Assembly (NCBI GenBank): GCA_016715285.1
Contig: JADKAO010000001.1
Span: forward strand, 310,001-374,000
DNA: 64,000 nt
Reading direction: 5' to 3'
From: Actinomycetales bacterium
GTDB taxonomy: Bacteria; Actinomycetota; Actinomycetes; Actinomycetales; Dermatophilaceae
A program made the position numbers and the translations under genes. Positions 37,155 through 45,597 of the stretch are shown one piece after another. The stretch's first letter is position 1; each line of letters begins with the position of its first letter. The notes under the pieces were generated by a model. That model was given only the letters and a program-made list of their open reading frames with translations, made no database searches and had not been told where the DNA came from.

Positions 37155-38147
37155 CTAACCCTTCAATCCACCAGCCAGCAGGCCGCGGACGAAGTAGCGC
37201 TGCAGGCCGAGGAACACCGCAACTGGAACGATCATCGAGATGAACGCGCCAGCGGACAAGATGTGCCATGCATTGCCGCGGCTTCCAGATAGCTCGGCGA
37301 CGCGCACCGTGAGTGGTGCGACGTCCGGTGTGCCACCGAGGAAGACCAAGGACACGAGCAGGTCATTCCAGACCCACAGGAACTGGAAGATCCCGAAGGA
37401 CGCGAGAGCTGGGGTCATGACCGGGAGCATGATCCGGAAGAAGATCCGGACGTGTCCCGCGCCGTCAACCCGAGCTGCCTCGATGAGCTCGCCAGGGATT
37501 TCCTTCATGAAGTTGTGAATGAGGAAGATCGCCAAGGGGAGCGCAAAGATCGTGTGCGAGATCCACACCGTCCAGTACGACGACTTGAGGTGCATCCAGT
37601 CGGTGTAGAACTTCATCAGCGGCAGCAGGGCCACCTGGAGTGGCACGATTTGGAGCGCGAACACCCCGACGAAGAGCGCGTTCTTCAGTGGGAAGTCCAT
37701 CCATGCAAATGCGTATGCCGCGAGCGAAGCCAACAGCAGTGGCAGCAGCACCGCAGGGATGGTGATGACCGTGCTGTTGATGAAGTACTGGCCGAGGGAC
37801 GCATCGCCGCTAGACAACGCCTCGGTGTAGTTGTCGATGTTGTAGGCCCCGGGGTTGGTCAGTGAGGTCCACCAACCTGAGCGGTTGATGTCCAGCTGGC
37901 TGCGGAAGGACGTCACAAACAAACCGACCGTGGGCAATGTCCAGAATCCAGCAATGACGATGGCCAGGATTGATGCCCACGGGGAGGACACGGCACGGGC
38001 AGCATTGCCAGCAGCGGACTTGCCCTTGCGCGGCTGCTTGACCGGCTTGGCCGCGCCAGCACCCGGCTTGTCCATGACGACCGCAGTGCCGCCGATGGGG
38101 TTGACGGCCCTGACCTCGGGCTCGGGGGTGGGGGATGAGGTGCTCAT
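37155..38147 (-). CDS. Alpha-glucoside-type ABC transporter permease (AglG-like)
   Basis: A 330-residue inner-membrane permease with a 50-residue Pro/Lys-rich cytoplasmic N-terminus, six helices and the EAA loop (EAARVDGAGHVRIFFRIMLP) that contacts the ATPase. The sequence resembles AglG/MalG-type sugar permeases of the CUT1 family. Its start overlaps the stop of the preceding permease by one base. No ATPase gene is in the operon, so a shared MsiK-like ATPase encoded elsewhere is presumed. Confidence 0.92.
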   Translation of the reverse strand: MSTSSPTPEPEVRAVNPIGGTAVVMDKPGAGAAKPVKQPRKGKSAAGNAARAVSSPWASILAIVIAGFWTLPTVGLFVTSFRSQLDINRSGWWTSLTNPGAYNIDNYTEALSSGDASLGQYFINSTVITIPAVLLPLLLASLAAYAFAWMDFPLKNALFVGVFALQIVPLQVALLPLMKFYTDWMHLKSSYWTVWISHTIFALPLAIFLIHNFMKEIPGELIEAARVDGAGHVRIFFRIMLPVMTPALASFGIFQFLWVWNDLLVSLVFLGGTPDVAPLTVRVAELSGSRGNAWHILSAGAFISMIVPVAVFLGLQRYFVRGLLAGGLKG

Positions 38148-39097
38148 CAGGCGTCCTTCCGCATCTGGACGATGTTGTAGACGACGATCGGGACGACGAG
38201 CACGAAGAGCAACACCGCGAAGGCGGCTCCGAGACCGTCGCGGTTGTAGCGGAAGATCGCGTCATAGAACTCGTTGGCGATGACCGAGGTTTCGAAGTTG
38301 CCGCCGGTCATGGTGCGGACAATGTCGAAGACTTTGAGGGTGCCGATACCGATCGTCGTGAGCACGACGACCAGAGCAGACCGGATGCTCGGCAAGGTGA
38401 TGAACCGGAACATCTTCAGACCCTCGACGCCGTCGAGCTTCGCGGCTTCGATGATGTCGTCCGGGATCGCCTTGATCGCGGCCGAGAGGACTGTCATCGC
38501 GAAGCCGGCCTGGATCCACACCATGACGATGATGAGGAAGATCGTGTTGGACGGAGCATCGAGCAAGAAGTTCTTGGGGTCCTTACCCATGCCATCGAGG
38601 ATCGCGTTGAGCAGACCGATTTGGGTACGGCCGGCGGTGCGGTACTCGTAGACGAACTTCCAGATGATGCCCGCGCCGACCATGGAGATCGCCATGGGGA
38701 GGAAGACCAATGCCTTCGCAAGGGCCTCGATCGGCGATCGGTCGATGAGGATGGCGTACAACAGCCCAATGGCGGTCGCGAGGAGGGGCACGAGGATGAC
38801 CCAGAGCGCGGTGTTGCGCAACGCGAGAAGATTCTCGGGTCGGGTAAAGATGTCGCCGTAGTTGCTGAATCCCAAGGCTCCGGTGCTGTCGTTCTCGAAC
38901 GAACGCCAGATCGTCATCAGCCCGGGGATGAGCAGGCCGAGCAGCAAGATGAGGGATGGGAGGACGAACGCTCCCGCTTGGATCTTTTCGCCGGTTCTGC
39001 CCTTGAAGAGCGACGCCAGCAGCAACGTGCCGACAAAGACCAGGGCAAAGACTCCCAGAGCAAAGAACATCTGGGTGAACTTGGTCGCCGTATCCAC
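38147..39097 (-). CDS. Alpha-glucoside-type ABC transporter permease (AglF-like)
   Basis: First permease of the CUT1 importer, 316 residues, with about seven to eight helices and an EAA loop (EAAKLDGVEGLKMFRFITLP). GTG 39097 has GGAAGGAG five bases upstream; GTG 39103 overlaps that sequence and is less likely. A perfect 17-bp hairpin separates it from the binding-protein gene, a common way to raise binding-protein levels relative to the permeases. Confidence 0.92.
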   Translation of the reverse strand: MDTATKFTQMFFALGVFALVFVGTLLLASLFKGRTGEKIQAGAFVLPSLILLLGLLIPGLMTIWRSFENDSTGALGFSNYGDIFTRPENLLALRNTALWVILVPLLATAIGLLYAILIDRSPIEALAKALVFLPMAISMVGAGIIWKFVYEYRTAGRTQIGLLNAILDGMGKDPKNFLLDAPSNTIFLIIVMVWIQAGFAMTVLSAAIKAIPDDIIEAAKLDGVEGLKMFRFITLPSIRSALVVVLTTIGIGTLKVFDIVRTMTGGNFETSVIANEFYDAIFRYNRDGLGAAFAVLLFVLVVPIVVYNIVQMRKDA

Positions 39098-39117
39098 AGG
39101 CACTCCTTCCGGATGGG

Positions 39118-39154
39118 CGTCAGGGGCGGCAGGCGGTGCCTGCCGCCCCTGACG
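39118..39154 (-). terminator. Perfect 17-bp hairpin between binding protein and permease genes
   Basis: Arms 39118-39134 and 39138-39154 are exact complements with a three-base loop. It sits 17 bases after the binding-protein stop. No U-tract, so partial attenuation or protection of the upstream mRNA from 3' decay is more likely than full termination. Confidence 0.7.
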
Positions 39155-39171
39155 ACGAATGGATTAGACGA

Positions 39172-40539
39172 CTACTTCCAGGAAGCTTCGATCGCGTTGA
39201 GGACGTCAGCGTCCGACTTGTCCGATGCCACCCAGTTGGTCATTTCCTTCCAGAAGGAACCAGCGCCCACCGCACCCGGCATGAGGTCGGAACCGTCAAA
39301 GCGGAAGACCGCCTTGGGGTCCTGCAGGATGCCAGCAGAGAGCTTGTCCATCGGGGAGGTCAGGTTGTCAATCTTGAGCTCCTTGTTGGCGCTCACCCAA
39401 CCGCCACCAGTCGTGGCCTTGGCCTTGGCGTTGGCCCACTCAGGGGAGGCGAGGAAGGCCTGGAAGGCCGCAACCTCGGGACGGTCGGCGAAGGCGGCGA
39501 CGAACTCGCCACCACCGAGGACCGGCTTGCCGGCGGCCGGGTCGGTCGCCGGCAGGTAGAACGCCCACACGTCGCCGTCTTCAGCAACCTTGGTGCCCTT
39601 GGGCCAGTTGGCCGCGTAGAAGGACGCCTGACGGTGCATGTAGCAGGAGCCGTCGGTCACGATCGGGAGACCGGCGTCCTGGAACGTCGTCGTGGCGATG
39701 GCCTTGACGTCGCCGACGTACTTGGGGTTCTTGACGATGGTGCCGACCTTGGCAAGAGCCGAGACGACCGACGGGTCGTTGAACGGGATCTTGTGGGCAA
39801 CCCACGCGTCGTACTTCTCCGGACCAGCGGTGCGGAGCATGACGTCTTCGAGCCAGTCCGTGCCCGGCCAGCCGGTGGCGTCGCCCGAGCCGAAGCCAAC
39901 ACACCACGGCTTGGCCTTGGAGTCGTCAGCAACGATCTTGTCGGTGAGGGTCATCATCTCGTCCCACGTCTTGGGGACGGTGTAGCCCTTGGCCTTGAAG
40001 GTCTTGGGCGAGTACCACACGAAGGACTTGACGTTGGCGCCGAGCGGCGCAGCGTAGAACGTGCCGCCGACCGTGCCGTAGGCCTTCCAGTCCTTGCCGA
40101 AGTACTTGTCAACGTTGTCCGACACCAGCTGAGGAGCCTTGACAACCTTGCCGGTGGTGCTGACGAGGGTGTTGAGCAGACCAGGCTGCGGGATGTAGGC
40201 GATGTCAGGAGCGTTGCCACCCTTAACGCGCACGGGCAGCTGCGCCTCGAATTCCTTCGAGCCTTCGTACTTGATGGTCGCGCCGGTGCACTGCTCGAAC
40301 GGCTTGTACGACTCCTTGTGGGAGGCGTCTTCGGGAGCAACGATCGAGGTGTAGACCGTGACGGTCTTGCCCTTGAGGTCGCCGTAGGCCTTGTAGGCCG
40401 CGCAGTCAGCGCCGCCGCCAGCGGCCGAGGTCGTGGCCGTCGTCGAGGAGCCGCTGCTACACGCAGCCAGGCCGAGCGACAGGACGGCAACGCCGCTCAG
40501 CGCGATGACTGAACGGCGGTTCTTGCGGGGTGAAGCCAT
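39172..40539 (-). CDS. Alpha-glucoside-type ABC transporter substrate-binding lipoprotein (AglE-like)
   Basis: A 455-residue extracytoplasmic sugar-binding protein. The signal peptide ends in a lipobox (LAAC27). The mature part has the cluster B/D fold with VTVYTSIVAPED, NAPDIAYIPQPG and GADWL-like PGTDWLEDVMLR features as in AglE/ThuE proteins of the CUT1 class. The ATG 40539 is preceded by a GGAG Shine-Dalgarno sequence; a longer reading frame upstream has no signal peptide. First gene of the operon, controlled by a LacI-type operator. Confidence 0.93.
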   Translation of the reverse strand: MASPRKNRRSVIALSGVAVLSLGLAACSSGSSTTATTSAAGGGADCAAYKAYGDLKGKTVTVYTSIVAPEDASHKESYKPFEQCTGATIKYEGSKEFEAQLPVRVKGGNAPDIAYIPQPGLLNTLVSTTGKVVKAPQLVSDNVDKYFGKDWKAYGTVGGTFYAAPLGANVKSFVWYSPKTFKAKGYTVPKTWDEMMTLTDKIVADDSKAKPWCVGFGSGDATGWPGTDWLEDVMLRTAGPEKYDAWVAHKIPFNDPSVVSALAKVGTIVKNPKYVGDVKAIATTTFQDAGLPIVTDGSCYMHRQASFYAANWPKGTKVAEDGDVWAFYLPATDPAAGKPVLGGGEFVAAFADRPEVAAFQAFLASPEWANAKAKATTGGGWVSANKELKIDNLTSPMDKLSAGILQDPKAVFRFDGSDLMPGAVGAGSFWKEMTNWVASDKSDADVLNAIEASWK

Positions 40540-40559
40540 GACGTCTCCATTCGCATGGT

Positions 40560-40580
40560 GCCGGAGAAGACATCTCCGGC
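40560..40580 (-). other. Hairpin in the importer leader
   Basis: A perfect 8-bp stem (GCCGGAGA/TCTCCGGC) with a five-base loop lies in the 5' untranslated region of the binding-protein gene, 21 bases upstream of its start. It may stabilise the message. Confidence 0.5.
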
Positions 40581-40599
40581 TTTGGGTAAGCAAGATCAA

Positions 40600-40613
40600 T
40601 GAAAGCGCTTCCA
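40600..40613 (-). promoter_or_regulatory. LacI-family operator of the sugar importer
   Basis: TGAAAGCGCTTCCA on the plus strand is a near-palindrome around the central AAGCGCTT, the form recognised by LacI-family regulators. It lies about 60 bases upstream of the binding-protein start, suitable for promoter blocking, and the regulator gene is at the other end of the operon. Confidence 0.75.
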
Positions 40614-40716
40614 CAAGCTCATTGGCAAGAGTCCACGACGGCTCTAGAGGTAACGATGGTGCAACAAGCGGAACGCTGCCTTCTCTGCCGAACATGGCCG
40701 CACAATGGCCAATGGA

Positions 40717-40732
40717 AGTGATCCAGGTCACT
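40717..40732 (-). promoter_or_regulatory. CRP/GlxR-like site upstream of the importer
   Basis: AGTGA-TCCAGG-TCACT has perfect five-base arms and the six-base spacer of CRP-family sites (TGTGA-N6-TCACA), differing only in the outer bases. About 180 bases upstream of the binding-protein start, 17 bases beyond the end of the sucrase/ferredoxin-like gene. Confidence 0.45.
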
Positions 40733-40748
40733 ACATGATGACCGGACC

Positions 40749-41774
40749 TTACCCGAGGTCGAGCCCCAACGGCGTGATGGCCGACACCGTCCAGTGGCCA
40801 GTGGGCAACGGGCCCTTGCCGCATGACTCCGGCAAATCCGGCGCAGACACCCAGCGCAAGGACGCCTCCCACGCCCGCCCGTCGCGGTGGGTGACGCGCG
40901 CGTTCACTGGATCGCGTCCCTCCGGACTCGCGCACGCGCCAGGAATTGGTCGGGGCAGCTCCGCGTCAAACGCCGTGTATGCCGGGTCGCCAAGGGCGGC
41001 GCGGACCGCGTGCTCGGCCACTTGAGCGGCGGGCTCCAGTCGCGTGAACCCGCGGTCGTGGCGGTCAGAGAGCAGCTCCGCGGGCATGAGCCCGGAGTCG
41101 GCTGCCGCCAGAATCTGAGCCACGTGCGTCGGCTCCAGCCGGCCAAAGACTCGTCCAAACGGCAGCACGAGCGCGGTGGGCGCGAAGCGATGGCCCCCGA
41201 GGTGTGATGACTCCCAGACCCGAACGCCCCCAACAGAGGTATGCCGTGTCACCGGCGCGCTCCCCTGCGCACCCCCGGTGGACCCGCCCTCACACTCGGC
41301 CGCAGCGACCCGGCGCCCGCGCACGGCACAGCACTGATCGCGCTGCCCGTTGGTGCACACCAAGAGAAGGGGCGCCTCCAGGCCGAGGGTCGCCCAACTC
41401 ACCAGCACCGCATCGCTGTCGCCGCGACTCAGCGCCGCCAGGTCAAGCCGGTCGAGGTGATCAGCCAAGTCCGCATCGGTGACTTCGCCGCCGAGCAGCC
41501 ACGGCGACACACCGGCATACCCGAGGAAGATGCGGCGGCCCGGGGTGGTGACGTCCGCGTGCGAGGCGGGGTTGCGGATCAGCACGAAGGTGCCGCCGAG
41601 CGCCTTGCAAGCGTCGGTGAGCTGTCGGCCCAACTCGGGGTCGAGATGGGACTGCTCGGCTGCCTTCGGTCCCCACGCGCCGTTCTGTTCCAGCGCAACC
41701 CAAAACCCTGCCCGGGGTGCCGTGCCAGGGGCTGGAGTGTTCGCCTCGTCGTGGGCCACCGAACAGGTCGTCAT
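40749..41774 (-). CDS. Sucrase/ferredoxin-like family protein
   Basis: A 341-residue protein of the Suc_Fer-like family, with a thioredoxin-like C-terminal ferredoxin fold: CTNGQRDQCCA and SHLGGHRFAPTA motifs. The cysteines would bind a [2Fe-2S] cluster; the redox partner is unknown. The name sucrase is historical; no glycosidase motif is present. Start ATG 41774 overlaps the parC stop (ATGA). Confidence 0.9.
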   Translation of the reverse strand: MTTCSVAHDEANTPAPGTAPRAGFWVALEQNGAWGPKAAEQSHLDPELGRQLTDACKALGGTFVLIRNPASHADVTTPGRRIFLGYAGVSPWLLGGEVTDADLADHLDRLDLAALSRGDSDAVLVSWATLGLEAPLLLVCTNGQRDQCCAVRGRRVAAAECEGGSTGGAQGSAPVTRHTSVGGVRVWESSHLGGHRFAPTALVLPFGRVFGRLEPTHVAQILAAADSGLMPAELLSDRHDRGFTRLEPAAQVAEHAVRAALGDPAYTAFDAELPRPIPGACASPEGRDPVNARVTHRDGRAWEASLRWVSAPDLPESCGKGPLPTGHWTVSAITPLGLDLG

Positions 41775-44314
41775 GCTGAGGGCTCCTTCTCGCCGTCGGC
41801 GGCCCGGTCGCCGTCGCGGTCGCCTTCACTGGTCACAGAGGCACCAGCGGGTCCAGCAAGAGCGGCAATGACCGTGGCCGCGGGAGTCCCCGAGCCATCA
41901 CGTCGTCCAGTGGCGGGAGGCACGTCGATCGCCACGCCATTGCCGGCCGCGGCCCGCGCCGGAGTCGGCCCTGCCCAGGCTACGACGAGCGTGTCCTCAC
42001 CCTTGAGGAACCGATGGCATCGCACGCCTCCAGTGCCACGCCCCTTGGCCGGGTATTCGGCGTAGGGCGTCACTTTCAACGCACCCGGCTGAGTGCCAGG
42101 CAGCGCGGCCGAGCTGCCGCTGGAGGTGACGACGACGCCTTCACGCGATGGGTCAAGGACGCCAAAGAAGAGCGCTTTAGCCTTGGGGGACAAGCGAATT
42201 CCCGCCATGCCACCAGCAGCGCGACCCTGTGGGCGCACCGACCCAGCGTTGAACCGCAGCAGTTGCGCATCGGACGTCAGGAACACGAGGTCAGCCGAGT
42301 CGTCGGGGCACGCCGCCGCGCCCACGACCTCGTCCCCGTCGCGCAACGTGATGGCTTCCCAGTCTGGGCGCGACGGGAAGTCCGCCACCACGCGCTTCAC
42401 CACACCGGCCGCGGTGCCGAGGGCCACGACAGGCGCGTCAGCTGCGATGGAGACCAGCGTGAGCGCCACCTCGCCCTGGGGCAGATCGAGGTATGCCGCG
42501 AGCGGCGCGCCACCGCTCAAACTCGGCGGCCCGGCAGTCGGAGGCAAGGTCGGGAGTTCCAACACCGAGAGTCGGTGGATGCGCCCCCGTGAGGTGAGCA
42601 CACCGACTTCGCCCCGAGCGGTGGCACGCATGACTCCGACGATGACGTCATGGGCGGCGCGGGTGTCACCGCTCGGCAGGGGAGCATCCGAAGAAGTCCG
42701 CGCGAGCAGCCCGGTCGACGACAACAAGACCCAGCACGGGTCGTCGGTGACTTCGAGCACGACGGGCGCACGGCCGCGGGTGGGGGCTGGGGCGGGGGCA
42801 CCCGGCATACCGCCTGCGTGTTCGAGCAAGACCGTGCGTCGCGGTGTCCCGTGTGCCGCTGCGACCTCGGCCAACTCGTCAGAGACCGTGCCGCGCAACA
42901 GTTTTTCGTCGGCGAGCATCGCGCGGAGGCGGTCGATCTCGCGTTGCAGGTCGTCGCGTTCCTTCTCCAACTCGATTCGCGAGAACTTCGTCAGTCGGCG
43001 CAACTGGAGATCGAGGATGTAGGTCGCCTGCGCGTCCGACAGGTCGAAGACACTGATGAGCCGGGTCTTGGCCGTCGCCGCGTCATCCGACGTTCGGATG
43101 AGTTGGATCACTTCATCGATGTCGACGATCGCGATTAGGAGGCCCTCGACCAGGTGGAGCCGGTCCTCGCGCCGCGCAAGCCGGTATGCCGTCCGCCGCC
43201 GAACCACATCGAGCCGGAAATCCACGAAAACCTGGAGCAACTCCTTGAGCCCCAGGGTGCGCGGCTGACCCTGCACGAGCGCGACATTGTTGATGCCGAA
43301 CGAGTCCTCCATCGGGGTGAGCCGGTAGAGCTCCTCGAGGACGGCCTCGGGGAGGAAGCCGGTCTTGATCTCGATGACGAGGTGCAGTCCGCGCTTGCGG
43401 TCGGTGAGATCTTTGACGTCGCTGATGCCAGTGAGCTTCTTGGCCTGGACGAGGTCTTTGATCTTTTCGATGACCTTTTCGGGGCCGACGAGGTAGGGGA
43501 GTTCGGTGACGACAATTCCCTTGCGGCGCGGGGTAATTGACTCGATCCTGGCCGTCGCGCGCGTCCTAAAAGTGCCGCGCCCCGTCGCATAGGCGTCACG
43601 GATCCCGTCGAGGCCGACGATCCGCCCACCTCCGGGGAGATCGGGTCCGGGGACGAACATCATGAGGTCATCGAGCGTGCACGTGGGGTTGGCGATGAGG
43701 TGCCTGGCGGCACCGATGACCTCGACGAGGTTGTGCGGCGCCATGCTCGTCGCCATGCCGACGGCGATGCCGCTTGCCCCGTTGACGAGCAAGTTCGGGA
43801 ACGCCGCAGGCATCACCTCGGGCTGCAGATGTGTGTCGTCGTAGTTGGGCACGAACGGCACGGTGTCTTCGTCGAGCCCGGCAACCATGAGCAGCGCCGC
43901 GGGGGCCATCCGCGCCTCGGTGTATCGCGACGCAGCCGGCCCGTCGTCGAGCGAGCCGAAGTTGCCATGACCGTCGACCAGCGGAAGGCGCATCGAGAAC
44001 GGCTGCGCCAAGCGCACGAGCGTGTCGTAGATGGCGCTGTCGCCGTGGGGGTGGTACTTGCCCATGACCTCACCGACGATGCGGGAGGACTTGACGTGCG
44101 GTCGGTCGGGTCGCAGACCCAACTCGCTCATGCCAAAGAGGATCCGGCGCTGCACCGGCTTGAGCCCGTCCCGAGCATCGGGCAGAGCGCGCGAGTAGAT
44201 GACGCTGTAGGAGTACTCGAGGAAGGCGTCCTTCATCTCCTGAGCGACATCGATGTCGACGATGTTCTCGACGATGTCCTCGGGCGGAGGTGCGGTCGTG
44301 CTGCGGCGAGCCAT
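41771..44314 (-). CDS. parC: DNA topoisomerase IV subunit A
   Basis: DNA breakage-reunion subunit, partner of ParE at 33.9 kb. The 847-residue protein has the winged-helix start (DARDGLKPVQRRILFGM), GKYHPHGDSAIYDTLVRLAQPFSMR, the catalytic tyrosine Y131 in ASRYTEARM, and a degenerate beta-pinwheel C-terminal domain without a classic GyrA box, consistent with ParC and not GyrA. The C-terminal tail is acidic. Confidence 0.93.
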   Translation of the reverse strand: MARRSTTAPPPEDIVENIVDIDVAQEMKDAFLEYSYSVIYSRALPDARDGLKPVQRRILFGMSELGLRPDRPHVKSSRIVGEVMGKYHPHGDSAIYDTLVRLAQPFSMRLPLVDGHGNFGSLDDGPAASRYTEARMAPAALLMVAGLDEDTVPFVPNYDDTHLQPEVMPAAFPNLLVNGASGIAVGMATSMAPHNLVEVIGAARHLIANPTCTLDDLMMFVPGPDLPGGGRIVGLDGIRDAYATGRGTFRTRATARIESITPRRKGIVVTELPYLVGPEKVIEKIKDLVQAKKLTGISDVKDLTDRKRGLHLVIEIKTGFLPEAVLEELYRLTPMEDSFGINNVALVQGQPRTLGLKELLQVFVDFRLDVVRRRTAYRLARREDRLHLVEGLLIAIVDIDEVIQLIRTSDDAATAKTRLISVFDLSDAQATYILDLQLRRLTKFSRIELEKERDDLQREIDRLRAMLADEKLLRGTVSDELAEVAAAHGTPRRTVLLEHAGGMPGAPAPAPTRGRAPVVLEVTDDPCWVLLSSTGLLARTSSDAPLPSGDTRAAHDVIVGVMRATARGEVGVLTSRGRIHRLSVLELPTLPPTAGPPSLSGGAPLAAYLDLPQGEVALTLVSIAADAPVVALGTAAGVVKRVVADFPSRPDWEAITLRDGDEVVGAAACPDDSADLVFLTSDAQLLRFNAGSVRPQGRAAGGMAGIRLSPKAKALFFGVLDPSREGVVVTSSGSSAALPGTQPGALKVTPYAEYPAKGRGTGGVRCHRFLKGEDTLVVAWAGPTPARAAAGNGVAIDVPPATGRRDGSGTPAATVIAALAGPAGASVTSEGDRDGDRAADGEKEPSA

Positions 44315-44407
44315 GCGTGAGGTGCTCCTGAACGATGGTGACGGTGGTGCGGGTCGAGCGAGGGTGTGACTGTGCGCCGGAGAGGGTCAGCCCTCCAGAG
44401 ACGGTGT

Positions 44408-45046
44408 CTAATCCTCGCCCACGGCCGCGTCAGTCGGTGCGGGCGACCCGCCGAAGCGCCCCCAGTGGGCGACGTCCTCGACGGTGCGGCGGCCGCGGCG
44501 CAGGCTTGGGCTCTTCGGGTGCGGCACGGCATACCCGAGGCTGATCACTCCGACGAGGCGACGGTCCTCGGGGATCCCCAAGGCAGCACGCACGGGAGTA
44601 TGCCGTCCGGTCGGCACCCCGAAAAAGCATCCGCCGAGGCCCCGATCGACCGCGGTGAGGAGCATGAGCATCGCCGCCATGCCGGTGTCGACATCCCAGT
44701 AGGGGATCGGCCACCGGTCCGGATCCCGGTCAGTCCAGCCCTTGTCCGCTTCGGTGTAGCGGTCGAGATACGCGTTGGGGTCGGAGGCGCAGACGATGAG
44801 CATCGGGGCGGTCATGAGCCCAGCTAGCCACGTGTCGGTGTGTTCGCTCTCGCGGGTGGCACCCCAAAAAGCCTGCCGCTGCGCGTCGGACGTGAGGACA
44901 ACGAAATCCCAGCCCTGAGTGAACCCAGCGCTCGGCGCTCGCGTGGCTGCGTCGAGGCATGTGACGAGAACTTCGTGAGGCACGGGACGTGAGGGGTCAT
45001 AACGGCGCACCATGCGCCGACGTCGGATAGCGGTCGAGAGCTCCAT
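44408..45046 (-). CDS. Nitroreductase family protein
   Basis: A 212-residue FMN-dependent oxidoreductase: N-terminal MELSTAIRRRRMVRRYDPSRP, the APSAGFTQGWDFVVL cofactor region, and GLGGCFFGVP. Substrate unknown. ATG 45046 begins at the conserved motif; an upstream extension to 45514 runs against the neighbouring gene and is unsupported. Confidence 0.9.
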   Translation of the reverse strand: MELSTAIRRRRMVRRYDPSRPVPHEVLVTCLDAATRAPSAGFTQGWDFVVLTSDAQRQAFWGATRESEHTDTWLAGLMTAPMLIVCASDPNAYLDRYTEADKGWTDRDPDRWPIPYWDVDTGMAAMLMLLTAVDRGLGGCFFGVPTGRHTPVRAALGIPEDRRLVGVISLGYAVPHPKSPSLRRGRRTVEDVAHWGRFGGSPAPTDAAVGED

Positions 45047-45145
45047 GAGACTGATGGTGTCAGTTCCCGACACAGGCGGACGGGCGGGAATCCAGCTCGA
45101 CCCCGAAGGGTTCCTGCTCCAACGACGTCGAGGGAGACTGAATCC

Positions 45146-45532
45146 GTGACTGTGGATGTGCGGCGCAACAAGGCAAACGTCAAAGCGTTCTACGACCTGA
45201 TGTTCAACCAGTGCCGCCCACGCGAGGCGATTGACCTTTACGCGGGGGCTGAGTACCGCCAGCACAACCCGCACGTTGCGGATGGCAAGGACGGGTTCAT
45301 CGAGTACTTCGAGCGGATGGCCGAGGAATACCCAGGAAAGCAGGTCAGGTTCGTGCGCGAGTTCGCCGACGGTGACTTCGTGATCCTTCACTGCCATCAG
45401 ACGTGGCCGAATTCGGAGGATTACGCCGGCATCGACATCTTCCGACTGGACTCGAACGGGAAGATCGTGGAGCACTGGGACGTCTTGCAGGTGATTCCTG
45501 AGTCCTCGGCGCACGACAACGGAGTGTTCTGA
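45146..45532 (+). CDS. SnoaL-like / NTF2-fold protein
   Basis: A 128-residue alpha+beta-barrel protein with the SnoaL pattern: KAFYDLMFNQCRPREAIDLY, YRQHNPHVADGKDGFIEYF, and HWDVLQVIPE at the end. Family members are cyclases, isomerases or orphan enzymes; this one's substrate is unknown. Divergent from the nitroreductase gene. Confidence 0.88.
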   Translation: MTVDVRRNKANVKAFYDLMFNQCRPREAIDLYAGAEYRQHNPHVADGKDGFIEYFERMAEEYPGKQVRFVREFADGDFVILHCHQTWPNSEDYAGIDIFRLDSNGKIVEHWDVLQVIPESSAHDNGVF

Positions 45533-45597
45533 CGGTCAAGGATGGCTCAGCGTGCCCTTGGGGCTGGCCATGGCTCGATGCGTGGGACGATGGCGCC

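Noticed and set aside
38135..40512. Two long plus-strand frames (38135-39559, 39136-40512) opposite the importer genes
   Set aside because: Minus-strand genes carry membrane helices, EAA loops and a lipobox; the opposite frames lack any recognisable feature.
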